A stretch of 64,000 nt of DNA from Tanypteryx hageni (GCA_028673005.1 CM054115.1:682001-746000); one strand, 5' to 3'; numbered from the stretch's first letter, positions 22,807 to 31,928 are shown. Numbers and translations: made by a program. The notes: generated from the letters alone by a model not told the origin.

Positions 22807-25800
22807 AACGATAGGGAAAAAGAAATAATATGATAAAATAAATGCAACGAGAGGTTGAGAGGGATAGGAAGGAGCCAGTGAACACTTACCATACGGTGGT
22901 GGACGTCCACAGCGATATATATATATATATATATATATATGGTCGTTTCTTATAGAGGAGGAGGATATAACATGCTAGTAGTTGGTGCCTGCATTCTGCA
23001 AGCATATCATCTCAACATAAAAAAACATTCATTTATCATATTTCATCATTACAAATATTTTTTTAATTCTAAATTTTCGTTTTTCCCTTATATAAAAATA
23101 ATAGATTAAAACATTACCAAAACTTTGCAATTTTTAGAAATTTATACTTTCTCCATTATGGGTTACTAATGCTTCACATTTCTGCCAAATTCTAAAGTTG
23201 TAGTACTTCTAGAAGTGAAATAATATTTTTCCAATTGTTAAAATTTTAAACATTTTTAACGGCCGCCACAATATGTTTATGGAAAAATTCAAATGTTTGT
23301 TCGTGCAAATGTACTACTCTGTACATAACTTAAAAATTTCAGCTTCCTATCTCATCCCGTAATGTCTAAACAGTTATCTTTTTGTTTAAACTTTTAGAAT
23401 TTTTACTACCTACCAAATAAAAATATCAAAATTTCTTTAAACCATGTTTCGTTATTTTACGAATCCTACCTCTAAAAATAATTTCAGCTTCGTAGCACGT
23501 TTGGAAATACATAAACCTTGAAAATTTGTTTAAACAACTGCGAATTTTTAGCGGTAGCATTGTTGCACTATTTCAAGTTTTTCGCTTTTTCTAGTCGGTT
23601 TTGCACAAAATCCTATCTAAGAAAAAAATGTCGAATCTCCAGCTCATCTGGAAGTGGGATGCGTGGGTTTAAGGGTGCGGCAGTCCCCTTTATCGACTGC
23701 AACAAAACCTTGATGCGGGAGTTTAGGGGAATGGGGGGTTTTGCAAATCAATTCCTCCGCGTTCACATTTGCACTCTCCATAGGGTTGGGTTGGGTTGAT
23801 TTTCCTTCCACGTTCACATTTGCTGATGGTTTTTTGTTTTTATTTTGGTTGTTAGGTTTGTAAGAAAGTGTATTTTGAATTCGTAATATAAGGGTATAGA
23901 TCTTATTGATTTAAATAGAAACAACAACAATGTAACTTTTTAAAAACAAGTGAGGTGATATAATATAAACTGGGCGGATAAGACACAAGATCCATTATTC
24001 CTTCCGCAGGAACTTCGCCTGTCCAACAACTCCATAAGCACCATATTCCTGGACTGGAGGATAGAGCTGCCGAATCTGCGACTGCTTGACCTTACCCTGA
24101 ACCAGTTCGAGTTCCTGACGTACCAGGAGATGCTGTTCGCCGCCTCGTACGTCCACAAGAACGGCACCGCTCTTGCCTACCCTTGTTCGCACTCGCTCAC
24201 GGTGGATCTGAGGTGGAACAAGATCAGAGGACTGGAGCTGCCGATTTCGATGGTCAGTCTGTTGCTCGGTCTTCGAACTTTCTCCAGACGCGATATTGGG
24301 GAAGCTTTATTTTAGTTTAAAAAATCTAATGCGGCCCCACGTGACTTTCTCCGTGCCTGTAACGTTTCCAAAAATTCCAAATAGGTTACATGACACCGTA
24401 AATACCCGCGTATAATTCGCACCCTCGTATAAGGCGCTGGGGGGGGGGGGGGGGGGGGGTTTCAGCCTCGTAATCTATGATTTTTCTATTTACCCGCGTA
24501 TAGCACGAACAGATTTTTTTTAAGCGTTACCGTTCCAGAATAAAGTAGATGGTGTTACGCGGTCTAAAGCAATGATCGAATTATTGGTATTATTAATTGG
24601 TAACATAACGAAAGTGCGAAATGAAATTTTCGAATAACGTTCCAAAAGAACGTCAGCTAACTCAATCGTTACATACTCTATGTTTACTTACAAGGTGATA
24701 TTAGGATATACACAATAAATCGAATTATATTAATTTCATAGTATGGCACATGACATTCTTTGAGCTAATAAAATGAAGGAATGACGATAATCCTATGTTT
24801 TTTACATACGTTTTTGTCACGCCTGAGGTGAACGGGCTCGCCCAACCTTCAGTTTTACCCTTATTAAAACACTCTGGAGCACGTGAAAACTATAGCAAAT
24901 AGCCATAATTAACTACAGACTCGAAGAATCAAGAATAAACCACATATGAATGCTGAGAGAAAAGTAGGGAACGATAACTTGATTTAGTTCTACAAGAAGC
25001 GTCAACTCCCAGCGTACTCAAAGGCATCAGCTGCCATTGCTTCTAATTGTAAGTAGTACCAGTACCTCACCACCAGGCCGGGCGCCGGTGTAGGGTGACG
25101 TCATGCGTAAGATGACGATTCCGATAACAACATCGAAGGAGAATGGTCGAGTGACGAAGAATTTCTTGGCTTTTAAAATGAATAAATACTGAATTCATTC
25201 TTTTCATATCTAATTAATGTATGTTTATAGAATTAGTTAATAAATTTTAACTATTATCTATCTTACTTTTCGTAAAAATCACCAATAAAATTATGAGGAT
25301 ACCCGGGCAGTAATTAATGTGCCGAAATTGTGGAAATATGGGGTCAAGTGAAAATAGAAAGATTATGTACCCTCGCATAACACGCATCCTAATTTTTTGA
25401 CTCAAATATTTCGAAAAACAAGCGCGCATTATACGCGGGTATTTACGGTAATAAATATTTTAAGGAACTGCGAGAAAAAATTAAAGGCTTTACAAAGAAC
25501 AGAAATAACCTCAAACCATACTCTTCTGATACTGGATGTACTAGCTACGAAGCTCCTACAAACTAAAAAAATTAAAAGATGCGTCACTAAGACGTAACTA
25601 AGCATCATGTGCTTACAATAGTCGCCGGTAGGTGGTGTGGCGGTGGCAGCTAAAAAATTTCGTTTTTAAGATATCTCTTAAACAATCCATTATATGGGGA
25701 AGTGTTTCGAACAAGGTTGTAGAAAATTATATTCCCTAAAACTATTATTCCAGTACGTTTTACATATGTTAAATGCTAAAGAAAATGTTTTAAAATAACG

Positions 25801-28800
25801 GATTAGCGACCAGAGTAAACATCCACTTAAGGATGGCCAATTGTTACCATAAACTAACAATACTTTCCCCTATACTAAGAATGGAGGAAGTTAAAGCAGT
25901 TGTGACAAGAGGAACAAGATTGGAATGTCCGAGTACACATTTTCCAAATGCGTCCTTTGGGATTTAACAACGTTCTCAATATTTTTCGCTCAGATGAGTA
26001 TTTAACGAGAAGCAAGCGAGGCACGTTGTAAAATACATGTAGGTCTTCGTGTAAAGCAGCCGTAACTATCGTCCGATTTTCAATTTCCTCTCAATAAGCC
26101 AAGCGGTGCCCGAGTTGAAACAAAGGAACATCGAAAACTGCATGCAGGTCTTCATGCAAAGTGGTCGTAATTATTGTCCGATTTTAACCAAAATTGGAAT
26201 CGGTGGGCGGATTTCAGGAATATTCCCCAATAACGAATTTCATTTGAATACGTCCAGCGGTCCCGAGTTGAAACCTGCGGACGGACGGACAGAAACGACC
26301 TCCCTAATACGCGTTCACTTCGCGCAAAGAACGAATAAAAACCCACTTCCGGTAGACCGATTTTTACCAAATACTAACTATTTCTTCCGATCTTTATAAA
26401 AACGTCAAATATAAAATTTCACGTTAATCTGATTAAGAGTTTTTGAGTTAGGGCGCCCAAAACACCCCGCTCACAGACATCGTCGTGAAAATAGCCAAAA
26501 CGTGTTCGGGGGACCTTGAAACACGCATTTCGTTTTAATCTCGAATTCTAGTATTTTCATGAAAACATCGCTTTCTCTATACCCCGTATATGGAGAAAGC
26601 AATAAGGAGATCGAATGAAAACAATCGGTTTAAAGGTACGATAAATTATTTGTTTTGTTTATAAAAAATCTGACGTAGCCACCACATGACTTTCTCCATA
26701 TCTGTAATATTTCTAAATAAATACCAAACAGGTTACATAACAAAAAATATTTCAAGAAACTGCGAGAAAATTGTAGACTTAACAAAGAGCAGAAATAAAA
26801 CCCAAACCATTGCCTTCTAATATTGAATATAGCCACAAAGCTCCAACAATTGAGAAAAGAGAAGGGAGCGTTGCTAAGACGTAACTAAGCGTCAATTGTT
26901 AACAATAGTAGTCGGTAGGTGGCGTGGTGGTGGCAGCTAAAACATTTAGTTTTTAAGATATCTCTTAAACAATGCATTATATGGGGAAATGTTTCGAACC
27001 AAAGTCGTAGAAAATTAAATTTCCTACAACTTTTATCCTTACAAATTTTTACATTTATCAAATATTAAAGCAAATATCTCGAAATAACGGATAAGTGACA
27101 AGAGTAAACACCCACTTCCGGCAGACCGATTTTTACCAAAAACTAATCGTTTCTTCCGATCTTTATAAAAATGTCAAATATAATATTTCGCATTGACCTT
27201 ATTAGTAGTTTTTGAGTTCGAGCACCCATAAAAAGCTATCGCATACAGACATCATCGAGAAAATGGTCAAAAGGTGTTCGGGGGACCTCGAAACGTGTAT
27301 TTCCGTTGAAATATGAAAACAATACTTTCCCCTGTACTACGTATGGAGAAAGTAAAAACAGTTCAAAACTTCGTACGTTATCTTCGAAATAACAAATTAA
27401 ATTGAAACTAGTTAAAGTGAATAAGGGGAGATAAGTTGAGTTTAATTATAGTGTCTATCATAAATGTTTCCATATGATGCACTGTTTAAGAGATATCTTA
27501 TATCTTTAGCTGCCACCACCACGCCACCTACAGACGACTATTGTTAACAATTGACGTCTTAGCAACGCTCCTTTTTCTTTTCTCAATTGTTGGAGCTTTG
27601 TGGTTATATCCGAAATATGGTTTGGGTTTATTTCTGTTTTTTGTAAAGCCTAAAATTTTCTCGCACTTTCTTAAAATATTTATTATTATGCAACCTCTTT
27701 GGATTCTTTATAAACATTACGGATATGGAGAAAGTCACGTGGTGGGCACATCAGATTATTTTAACAGCCGCTTTTGTATTGTTTGGAGTTAGGGGTGCTT
27801 TCCCTAGGTACTTCCTTACTCCATTTCTCGTACAATATATTTCATTGGTGCTATCGGGTTATCCCGGATCCCTATTAAAAATTCTTTACCCTAGTATCAG
27901 AGTCCAACCCTCAACCACTTAACCCAACCCTGGGGCAGAAAAATGCATCTAATCCAACCATCAACCACTTAACCCAACCCTGGAGCAGGAAAATGCATCT
28001 AATCCAACCATCAACCACTTAACCCAACCCTGGAGCAGGAAAATGGAATAATCCAACCTCCAACCACTTAACCCCACCCTAGGGCAGAAAAATTGAACAA
28101 ATTCAACCCCCAACCACTTAACCCAACCCGGAAGCAGGAAAATGGAAGAATCAAACCCCCAACCACTTAACCCAACCCCAGGACAGGAAAATTGAACAAA
28201 TACAGCCATCAACCACTTAACCCAACCCTCGAGCAGGATAATGGAACGAATCCAACCCCCAGCAACTTAGAACTTTCTTGGGCTGCGAGAAGTATACTTC
28301 CCACCAAATATACTTTTTCCTTACCTGGGTAACCATGAATCCCACTTTTGCAAAGTGCTGCCATCTACCGTATTATATTCTAACTTTGTAAATAATATAA
28401 ATAATATTCCTTTACTCTAAATTCTTGCTTCGTGTTCCTCCGCAGTCGATGAAAAGGCGACCTAGCTGCGAGAGCCGGAAATTGTACGGCCACGCCACCA
28501 TCCTCTTGGACCAGAACCCTTTCGTTTGCGGTTGTGGGGTGCTGAAGCTGTTGAGGGTGCTTGACGACAATCTGGTGCTCACCAGCGAGCTCCACGTGAC
28601 TCGAGGGTTGTCGTGGATACTGCCCGCTCGCCTGGACGTTGGCAATCTCACTTGCTGGTAATCTTTCGCGCCTTCATGTTTGTTCTTATAATTCACATGT
28701 GCAAATTTAATTTCTTCTGCCTTACGAAAAAGGTAACGTTCCAGTGTTGAAACAAAGCAAGAGGATTTTCGTCTTGTACTAGTAGAAGGTGCTTGTATAC

Positions 28801-29551
28801 TGCAGGCATTTCATCTCACCTTGAAAAAATTTCATTTTTCAGAAATATTTCATCATGGGAAATATTTCTTTAATTCGGAAGATTTCTCCTTGGGACCTAT
28901 TTTCATTTTTTCCTTATGGAACAATAATGGAGTAAAACAATCGTTAATATTTGCAATTTTAGGAATATTATACTTTTTACACATTGGGTTAATAATGCCG
29001 CACATTTCCGCCAAATTTTAAATTTGTAGCACATTTAGAAGTGAAATAACATTAAACCAATTGTTAAAATTTAAATAATTTTTAACGGCCGCAATAACAA
29101 TTTCATTGATACATCAAAATTTTTATTCGTTTATATCGACTAAACTATAAATAATTTAAAAATTTCAGCTCCATAACTCGCCGCGTAGTGTCTAAACATA
29201 TACCTATTTGTTTAAATTTTAAGAATTTTATCTGCCAAACAAATTAAAATAACAAAATTTGTATAATCCCTATCTCGTTTTTTCACAAATTCTACCTAAT
29301 AAAACAATTTCATCTTCGTAGCACATTCGGAAATACATAGACCTTTAAAATTTGTTTAAACAATCGCGAATTTTTAGCGGCCGCATTGTTGAACTTTTTC
29401 AAGATTTTCTTTTTATTTAGTCGGTTTCGCACAAAATGCCACCTATGAAAAATATTTCGAATCTGCAGCTCATCTGGAAGTGCCTAAACATTAATAACCT
29501 CCTATATGTTATATCCTCCTTCTCCCGCTCTGTAAGGAACGTTTATATATA

Positions 29552-29587
<36 letters not shown>

Positions 29588-31810
29588 AAATCAAGACACC
29601 TCTTAGGTAACACGATAGACAAACCATCGCGTACGGAAAAATCAGGCATTTACAAAATGAATCGCGCAGACTGTGAATTAGCCTACATAGGTCAAACCAG
29701 ACGCAGCATTTCGACCTGGTTTGAAGAACATTTAAGCCGCCATATAAATACGGAAGACCCGAAAAATCAAGCGTAGCCGAACATACGATCAATACCGACC
29801 ACAGAAATCAGCGATGAAAATCTTAAACTATAAAAACACATTCCAAACAATTCACTCGACCCTTACGAGAGTCTATTGTTTTTCAAAAAAACTAATGCCG
29901 ACTTTTTAACCGGGATAGTTCCATCGCCGCTGTGTGCACTTTCCGACGGAAAAATGTGAACCTGGGTTTCTCCTTTTCGCTTCCTTCGCGCTCTTTTTCT
30001 TTCCTGTCCTTGTCCTAGGTTACAACAAACTTCCCCCTCTCTCCTGTTCCGTTCACTTTTCCTTTACTTCGGTTAACCGTCTTCTTCCCTCCCCCGTTAA
30101 CTTCTTTTCTCCTCCCCTGGTACCATATATAACGCACCGAGCTTCCCATCCAGTGCCCCCTGGTGTCCTTCGTAAGAGCGGGCAAATGCCGGCACCGGGT
30201 TTCCCTCCTCCCTTCCCCGGCCATTCGTTGCACCTCTGCGGATATAAACGCCGCCGCGCTAAAACCTGACGGCGATAAATATCGAACCGAGACGGGTTCG
30301 TAGCGTAGCTGGCAACCTGGCTCGGGTATTGTCCATTCGCCGATCCCGACACCCGCTCCGCATGCCCATCCGGCGCATTACTTTACCTTCGGGACTCTGA
30401 AGAGGGCAACTTGGTGGCCGAAATACGCGTATCAGTTCATACTCCCCTCCTCGATTCGGCTTTACCGATTCTTTGTTTCAATTTGATTTGATTTTTTATA
30501 TTTTTCGTGTTCTCTTCCGCCTTCTTGCGTTTTAAACTTGTGACAAGGGTCGCTGCACCCCCCTTATCTCGCATACCCGATATTTTTGTTCGCTTTTAAT
30601 TGATTATTCTTCTTAATAGGCTTCGCGGAGGTATTAATATTCTTTAATTTTTGTTGACCTCGGTTTGTTTTATGTATTTTTCATCTGCGACGAGGGTCAC
30701 TGCAGTTTTTTTTCGCATACCCGATCTGTGCGTATGTTGAGTCTGTTTGGAGGTCCCTGGCGCGGAGGAGTCTCCCGTAAACCTAGGTTGGCTGACCTGC
30801 TGTCCCTGGCGATGGCCTTAAAAATCCCCTAAACAGCAGCTGGAGTGTCTAAACCAGTGTTTCTCAACCTTTTTTTGTTTGCGTCACCCCATTTTAGTTG
30901 TGCGTCACCCCGTTTACTGTTCCATTCCCTTCGAGTCATCTTTAAAGATAAATTAGACTTTATCTACAACATAAAGATCAGCATTTATACATTCAAAGAA
31001 GCAGAGGCAGGTATTATTCTGGTTTTATTTATTTTTATAAGACAGAATATGATACACTGTGAATTTATCAAATATTTCCGGCACCCTTCAATAACTCTCG
31101 CGTCACCCTTCAATAACTCTCGCGTCACCCTTCAATAACTCTCGCGTCACCCTTCAATAACTCTCGCGTCACCCTGGGGTGTGATGTCACCCCGGTTGAG
31201 AAACACTGATCTAGATGTTAAAAAAGGAATTGGAGACTACGGTGTACAGATTGGAATTAAAATTTAAAACTCCTGAACCGTAAATTAACCCAGAGGGCAC
31301 TCACACGTCAATAAGAAATAAGAAAAATTAAATTATGCTCGCAAGTTTGCAGGACGATGATGGCCTACAGGGACCTGTTGTCTAAAACTATCCTAAAAAG
31401 AAGAAGAAGAAATAGAAAAACACACACGCACAAGCACTCTGGAAATCTCAAGATACGTATTTCGGGAGCTATGCTCCCATCTTCAGTAGCTGAAGTCGTA
31501 TGATCTAGATGTATGGGTGAGGTTTTTCATGTTTTCAATTTTTAATCTTTTAATTTTTTACAAAATTTCAATTCTTTTTTCTTTCCTTACCTTACTTTAT
31601 CGGAGTACCTCAATTTCATTACGGCATTTGGAGATTTTTCACTTTTTATCAATCATCGCGTGTCATTACTCTTGCTTGATTCCTGGTTCGATCTTTGTCC
31701 GCAGGGAGCCACTGTCTGTCCGTGGAAAGCGTTTGACTTCTGCAGAAGAGTGGATCCACCATCTTCTTCCCTTGAACGCCGCCTGTGCTCTCTTTGGATA
31801 TCCGGTCTGA
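10526..31810 (+). CDS. Secreted Toll-ectodomain-like LRR protein, four exons
   Basis: The model joins 10526-12748, 24010-24252, 28446-28657 and 31705-31810, giving 927 residues. Donors are gtaagt, gtcagt and gtaatc. All three acceptors end in cag and the phases fit. The protein starts with a hydrophobic signal peptide (MALFYRLALLFAMG). It has N-terminal cysteines 60, 66, 68 and 79, then about 20 LRRs to about residue 820, then an LRRCT cap with NPFVCGC (Cys850, Cys852), Cys892 and Cys920. The stop TGA at 31808-31810 is followed 113 bases later by AATAAA. No transmembrane or TIR domain is present, unlike a full Toll receptor. Extracellular binding in immunity or development is inferred from the fold. 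The start was chosen because this ATG opens directly into the signal peptide. Extension beyond exon 4 cannot be fully excluded. Confidence 0.8.
12749..13040 (+). other. Start of LRR intron 1, unassigned
   Basis: Intronic sequence after the exon 1 donor. It includes gtctgtctgcccccc-type words related to a repeat near 33,980-34,050. No gene is seen. Confidence 0.4.
13041..13596 (-). mobile_element. Helitron-like element, copy 3, 3' half (split by LINE)
   Basis: The CTAG end is at 13062-13065, preceded by A. The hairpin words gcttgca and tgcaagc are intact. An inverted stub of the 5' end (ttacagaggatataacat) lies directly outside the CTAG. The element body breaks off at aaaccttcaaattta, where the LINE 3' end begins, and appears to resume at 22,607. 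Confidence 0.6.
13597..15135 (-). pseudogene. LINE, 3' half: reverse transcriptase
   Basis: From 15080 the minus strand is open for 450 codons of a non-LTR reverse transcriptase: NYRPISILP (motif 1-2), QHGFLPGGS, YIDLNKAFDSVDH (first catalytic Asp), LSGVPQGRVLGPLLF, and then YADYCK where YADD is expected. The change to Tyr at 14517-14519 removes a catalytic aspartate, so this copy could not reverse transcribe. The C-terminal region runs to LAELLFS, followed by a short 3' tail with taaataaataaa-like sequence (read on the minus strand). The 5' part ends abruptly at repeat R. The likely 5' half of the same insertion lies at 21,097-22,606, with some sequence missing between them. Confidence 0.8.
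15136..15690. repeat. Repeat R, left part (copy 1)
   Basis: From aggagatcaggg through about 15,690 this is nearly identical to 39,352-39,602 followed by 43,613-43,920. This copy is therefore the version without the LINE found in the other. It ends where a pogo/Tc5-like element begins, and repeat R resumes near 17,838. Confidence 0.8.
15691..17572 (+). mobile_element. DNA transposon with about 110-bp inverted ends, internally deleted
   Basis: Bases 15,695-15,800 and 17,447-17,567 are near-perfect inverted copies (outer words cacgtttttcat and atgaaaaacgtg). Between them lies an N-terminal transposase fragment. The right inverted end cuts into the transposase reading frame, so the C-terminal catalytic part has been lost. 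Confidence 0.7.
16436..17450 (+). pseudogene. pogo/Tc5-like transposase, N-terminal part
   Basis: Exon 16436-17121 and a second exon from 17226 are separated by a 104-base GT-AG intron (gtaagt, then ttaatag). The product has an acidic stretch (about residues 65-110), then a helix-turn-helix region (PKWSLETLKKKG, NKQTLKRWEQD). Next is a second CENP-B-like DNA-binding part (TLKQWAM, then FIASDSWVEKFKRNNRIRQR) and the first catalytic motif of a DDE transposase (YIVNTDQTG). The frame then runs into the inverted terminal repeat after DRSLTH, so the other catalytic acids are missing. The family name is from motif resemblance only. Confidence 0.65.
17583..17710 (-). mobile_element. tRNA-like SINE head
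   Basis: On the minus strand the segment carries ggactaggtgac (A-box-like), a short anticodon-arm-like cttc/gaag stem and agttcgatccc (B-box-like). The spacing is normal for a tRNA-derived promoter. It lies just outside the pogo/Tc5-like element. Confidence 0.5.
17838..18344. repeat. Repeat R, right part (copy 1)
   Basis: Starts near gtcagcaggggtgg and matches 43,978-44,340, including gatagatggcgctgttac and a run of C. Its last part (aaacaaactattagac to gaattccttatc) also matches 46,125-46,240 of the tandem array. Confidence 0.75.
18345..21092 (-). mobile_element. hAT-type DNA transposon, near full length
   Basis: The 2,748-bp element is bounded by inverted ends tagaccgcggatttttagg (left) and the complement of cctaaagatccgcggtcta (right). 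It carries a two-exon hAT transposase on the minus strand. The flanks cttatctc and ttcattac do not match, so no 8-bp target duplication is visible. The element also joins repeat R on the left and a LINE on the right, so it has probably been involved in a rearrangement. Confidence 0.8.
18789..20532 (-). pseudogene. hAT transposase with BED finger, one nonsense codon
   Basis: Exon 1 (20532-20422) starts at ATG and reads MPKVSSSKAYLIRQWL, then FCQACNKE. Exon 2 (20159-18789) continues VSSDKKSHLTQH, completing a C-x2-C/H-x-H BED-type zinc finger. The intron is GT-AG. The RNase-H-like part includes ISVDETTDALGR and LLYTDAASYM, and the C-terminal dimerisation motif is TSVDVERSFSAYK. The joined frame is 494 codons and is broken only by TGA at 19347-19349, after LTRWGT, where hAT proteins usually have Trp. 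The copy is therefore barely decayed. Cut-and-paste transposition is the family's activity. Confidence 0.8.
21097..22606 (-). pseudogene. LINE, 5' half: 2A-like leader and APE endonuclease
   Basis: The minus strand from 22632 encodes a leader, then LLLSLVLLAGDVQVNPGP, then an apurinic-type endonuclease: LQNVRSLKNKL, FDIIALTETWL and RGGGVLLAIH. A frameshift near 21,935 is followed by VGGFYRPP and LLGDFNL. TRQLATLDYIV, GSDHMSVE and a linker (ADWVTSRK, KPAWMSGETHL) follow with more frame changes. Catalytic Asn, Glu, Asp-Asn and SDH motifs are recognisable, so it belongs to the APE non-LTR group (CR1/Jockey-like). The 5' end is at about 22,606, inside Helitron-like sequence. Frameshifts make it non-functional. 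Confidence 0.75.
22261..22287 (-). other. 2A-like motif GDVQVNPGP in LINE leader
   Basis: The nine residues match the ribosome-skipping 2A consensus D-x-E-x-NPGP except Gln for Glu. They are preceded by a leucine-rich stretch, as in other 2A-like leaders of APE-type LINEs. Skipping activity is inferred and not shown. Confidence 0.6.
22607..22745 (-). mobile_element. Helitron-like element, copy 3, 5' part
   Basis: Starts at aattgcgaatttttagcggccgc, exactly the consensus that follows the break at 13,596. It continues to aaacattagtatcctcctat and then runs into an AT microsatellite. It is probably the second half of copy 3. Confidence 0.6.
22745..22940. repeat. AT microsatellites
   Basis: A run of (at)n from about 22,745 to 22,802 and a second one at about 22,914-22,940, each inside Helitron-like terminal sequence (tatatata). 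Confidence 0.9.
22941..23656 (-). mobile_element. Helitron-like element, copy 4
   Basis: Inverted 5'-end stub (cgtttcttatagaggaggag), CTAG at 22975-22978, hairpin, and a consensus body up to agctcatctggaagtg, where it is truncated. Here the base before CTAG is G instead of A. Confidence 0.6.
23657..24009 (+). other. End of LRR intron 1, unassigned
   Basis: Unique-looking intronic sequence leading to the exon 2 acceptor. No gene or repeat was recognised. Confidence 0.4.
24010..24252 (+). CDS. LRR gene exon 2
   Basis: This 243-base exon (81 codons, phase 0) lies between ttccgcag and gtcagt. It continues the LRR pattern directly from exon 1 (LRLSNNSISTIFLDW, then LRLLDLTLNQFEFL). It contains a cysteine in AYPCSHSL and a last LRR-like strand (LTVDLRWNKIRGLEL). 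A decayed homologue is found on the minus strand at 3113-3280, which independently supports it as an exon. Confidence 0.85.
24310..25880. repeat. Repeat B, copy 2 (split by TIR element)
   Basis: The two parts 24310-24394 and 25450-25880 together give the family sequence: gactttctcc, aggttaca, then aaggaactgcgag, gacgtaactaagc, taagatatctcttaaacaat. Confidence 0.7.
24395..25449. mobile_element. TIR element inserted in repeat B
   Basis: The left end accgtaaatacccgcgtata and the right end, its inverted copy (tatacgcgggtatttacggt), bound 1,055 bases. Repeat B sequence is interrupted at this point: aggttacatgac on the left and aataaatattttaag on the right. No transposase was recognised inside. 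A run of 21 G at 24439-24459 lies close to the left end. Confidence 0.7.
26350..27360 (+). repeat. Repeat B, copies 3 and 4
   Basis: The end part of one copy (26,350-26,610: accgatttttaccaa, gtgttcgggggacctt, tatatggagaaagc) is followed by a fuller copy (26,655-27,360) with the same landmarks. No coding region. Confidence 0.7.
27470..27780 (-). repeat. Repeat B, copy 5 (inverted)
   Basis: Inverted copy with gatatcttatatctttagc, ttgttaacaattgacgtctt and ggatatggagaaagtcacg. Confidence 0.7.
27902..28262. repeat. 50-bp minisatellite, about seven copies
   Basis: The word caaccacttaacccaaccc recurs at steps of 49-50 bases from 27,912 through 28,210, followed by variable cagRaaaatg sequence. It lies in LRR intron 2. 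Confidence 0.9.
28446..28657 (+). CDS. LRR gene exon 3: first part of the LRRCT cap
   Basis: This 212-base exon follows cctccgcag and ends at tgctg before gtaatc, leaving two bases of a tryptophan codon. It encodes the LRRCT signature NPFVCGCG and a later LTC, the usual first three cysteines of the C-terminal cap. Confidence 0.85.
28779..29553 (-). mobile_element. Helitron-like element, copy 6
   Basis: CTAG at 28779-28782 is preceded by A, with the hairpin gcttgta...tgcaggc. The full consensus body runs to tgtaaggaacgtttatatataat, where an (at)n run replaces the last two bases of the end. No inverted stub is present outside the CTAG. Confidence 0.65.
29588..29925 (+). pseudogene. Penelope-like element, GIY-YIG endonuclease remnant
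   Basis: The plus-strand frame reads LLGNTIDKP, then KSGIYKM and LAYIGQTRRSISTWFEEHL, matching the GIY-YIG nuclease that ends Penelope-like proteins. A stop at 29774-29776 and frame changes follow. The reading then resumes as SSVAEHTINTDH and LDPYESLLFFKK, the expected C-terminus. The reverse transcriptase part is absent because the copy starts at an AT/AC microsatellite, so it is 5'-truncated. A hammerhead ribozyme on the same strand follows 470 bases later, as is typical for this element class. Confidence 0.75.
30392..30438 (+). ncRNA. Hammerhead ribozyme downstream of the Penelope-like remnant
   Basis: The core CTGAAGA is at 30397-30403 and GAAA at 30420-30423. Stem I pairs 30392-30396 with 30434-30438 (five pairs, one G-U). 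Stem II pairs 30405-30407 with 30417-30419, with one extra base at 30404. Stem III pairs 30423-30426 with 30429-30432. The cleavage base C is 30433. All conserved core positions are present. Hammerheads with short stem III are known from terminal repeats of Penelope-like elements. Self-cleavage is predicted and not shown. Confidence 0.7.
30440..30854 (+). other. Intron 3 sequence after the ribozyme
   Basis: No gene is recognised. Two diverged copies of a block ending cgcatacccgat (about 30,549-30,590 and 30,695-30,732) suggest old duplicated non-coding sequence, perhaps Penelope-like untranslated DNA. Confidence 0.35.
30855..31208. mobile_element. hAT MITE (354 bp)
   Basis: The ends cagtgtttctcaacc and ggttgagaaacactg are perfect inverted repeats of the classic hAT type. 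Flanks gtctaaac and atctagat fit the hAT target preference but are not identical. The inside is non-coding and contains four exact 22-bp repeats. Confidence 0.85.
31082..31169. repeat. 22-bp tandem repeat, four copies
   Basis: cacccttcaataactctcgc recurs at 31082, 31104, 31126 and 31148 inside the hAT MITE. Confidence 0.95.
31448..31492 (-). ncRNA. Hammerhead-like motif, minus strand
   Basis: Read on the minus strand: CTGAAGA at 31486-31480, one extra base, a six-pair stem II (gggagc/gctccc with loop ata), GAAA at 31463-31460, stem III ata/tat with loop cg, then C at 31452. The core is complete. Stem I is weak, with pairs only at the first and third positions, so single-copy activity is doubtful. 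Neighbouring protein remnants of a Penelope-like element on this strand were not found. Confidence 0.55.
31705..31810 (+). CDS. LRR gene exon 4: end of the LRRCT cap and stop
   Basis: The acceptor is tgtccgcag. The first base completes the Trp codon begun in exon 3, giving CWEPLSVRGKRL, a typical LRRCT continuation. The fourth cap cysteine is in NAAC, and the reading frame ends FGYPV and TGA. A GT directly before the stop (ccg/gtctga) is a poor donor match. I therefore prefer this as the last exon. Confidence 0.7.
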
Positions 31811-31922
31811 CAACCGAGATGATCCTCTTTTGTTTTTTCCGAGGGTTTTTTTTTGTTCGTCTTTAAGTCCCAAATGACCGTTGTTCGTTATTCGATGCAA
31901 TCTTTTTTATGAATTTCAAAAA

Positions 31923-31928
31923 AATAAA
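31923..31928 (+). terminator. Poly(A) signal AATAAA of the LRR gene
   Basis: A canonical AATAAA lies 113 bases after the exon 4 stop codon, in AT-rich sequence. A suitable cleavage site could lie shortly before the hAT terminus at 32,001. Its position supports a transcript ending without a TIR domain. Confidence 0.5.

Noticed and set aside
29934..30352. Open frames after the Penelope-like endonuclease
   Set aside because: Low-complexity pyrimidine-rich sequence open by composition. More likely untranslated DNA of the element before its ribozyme.
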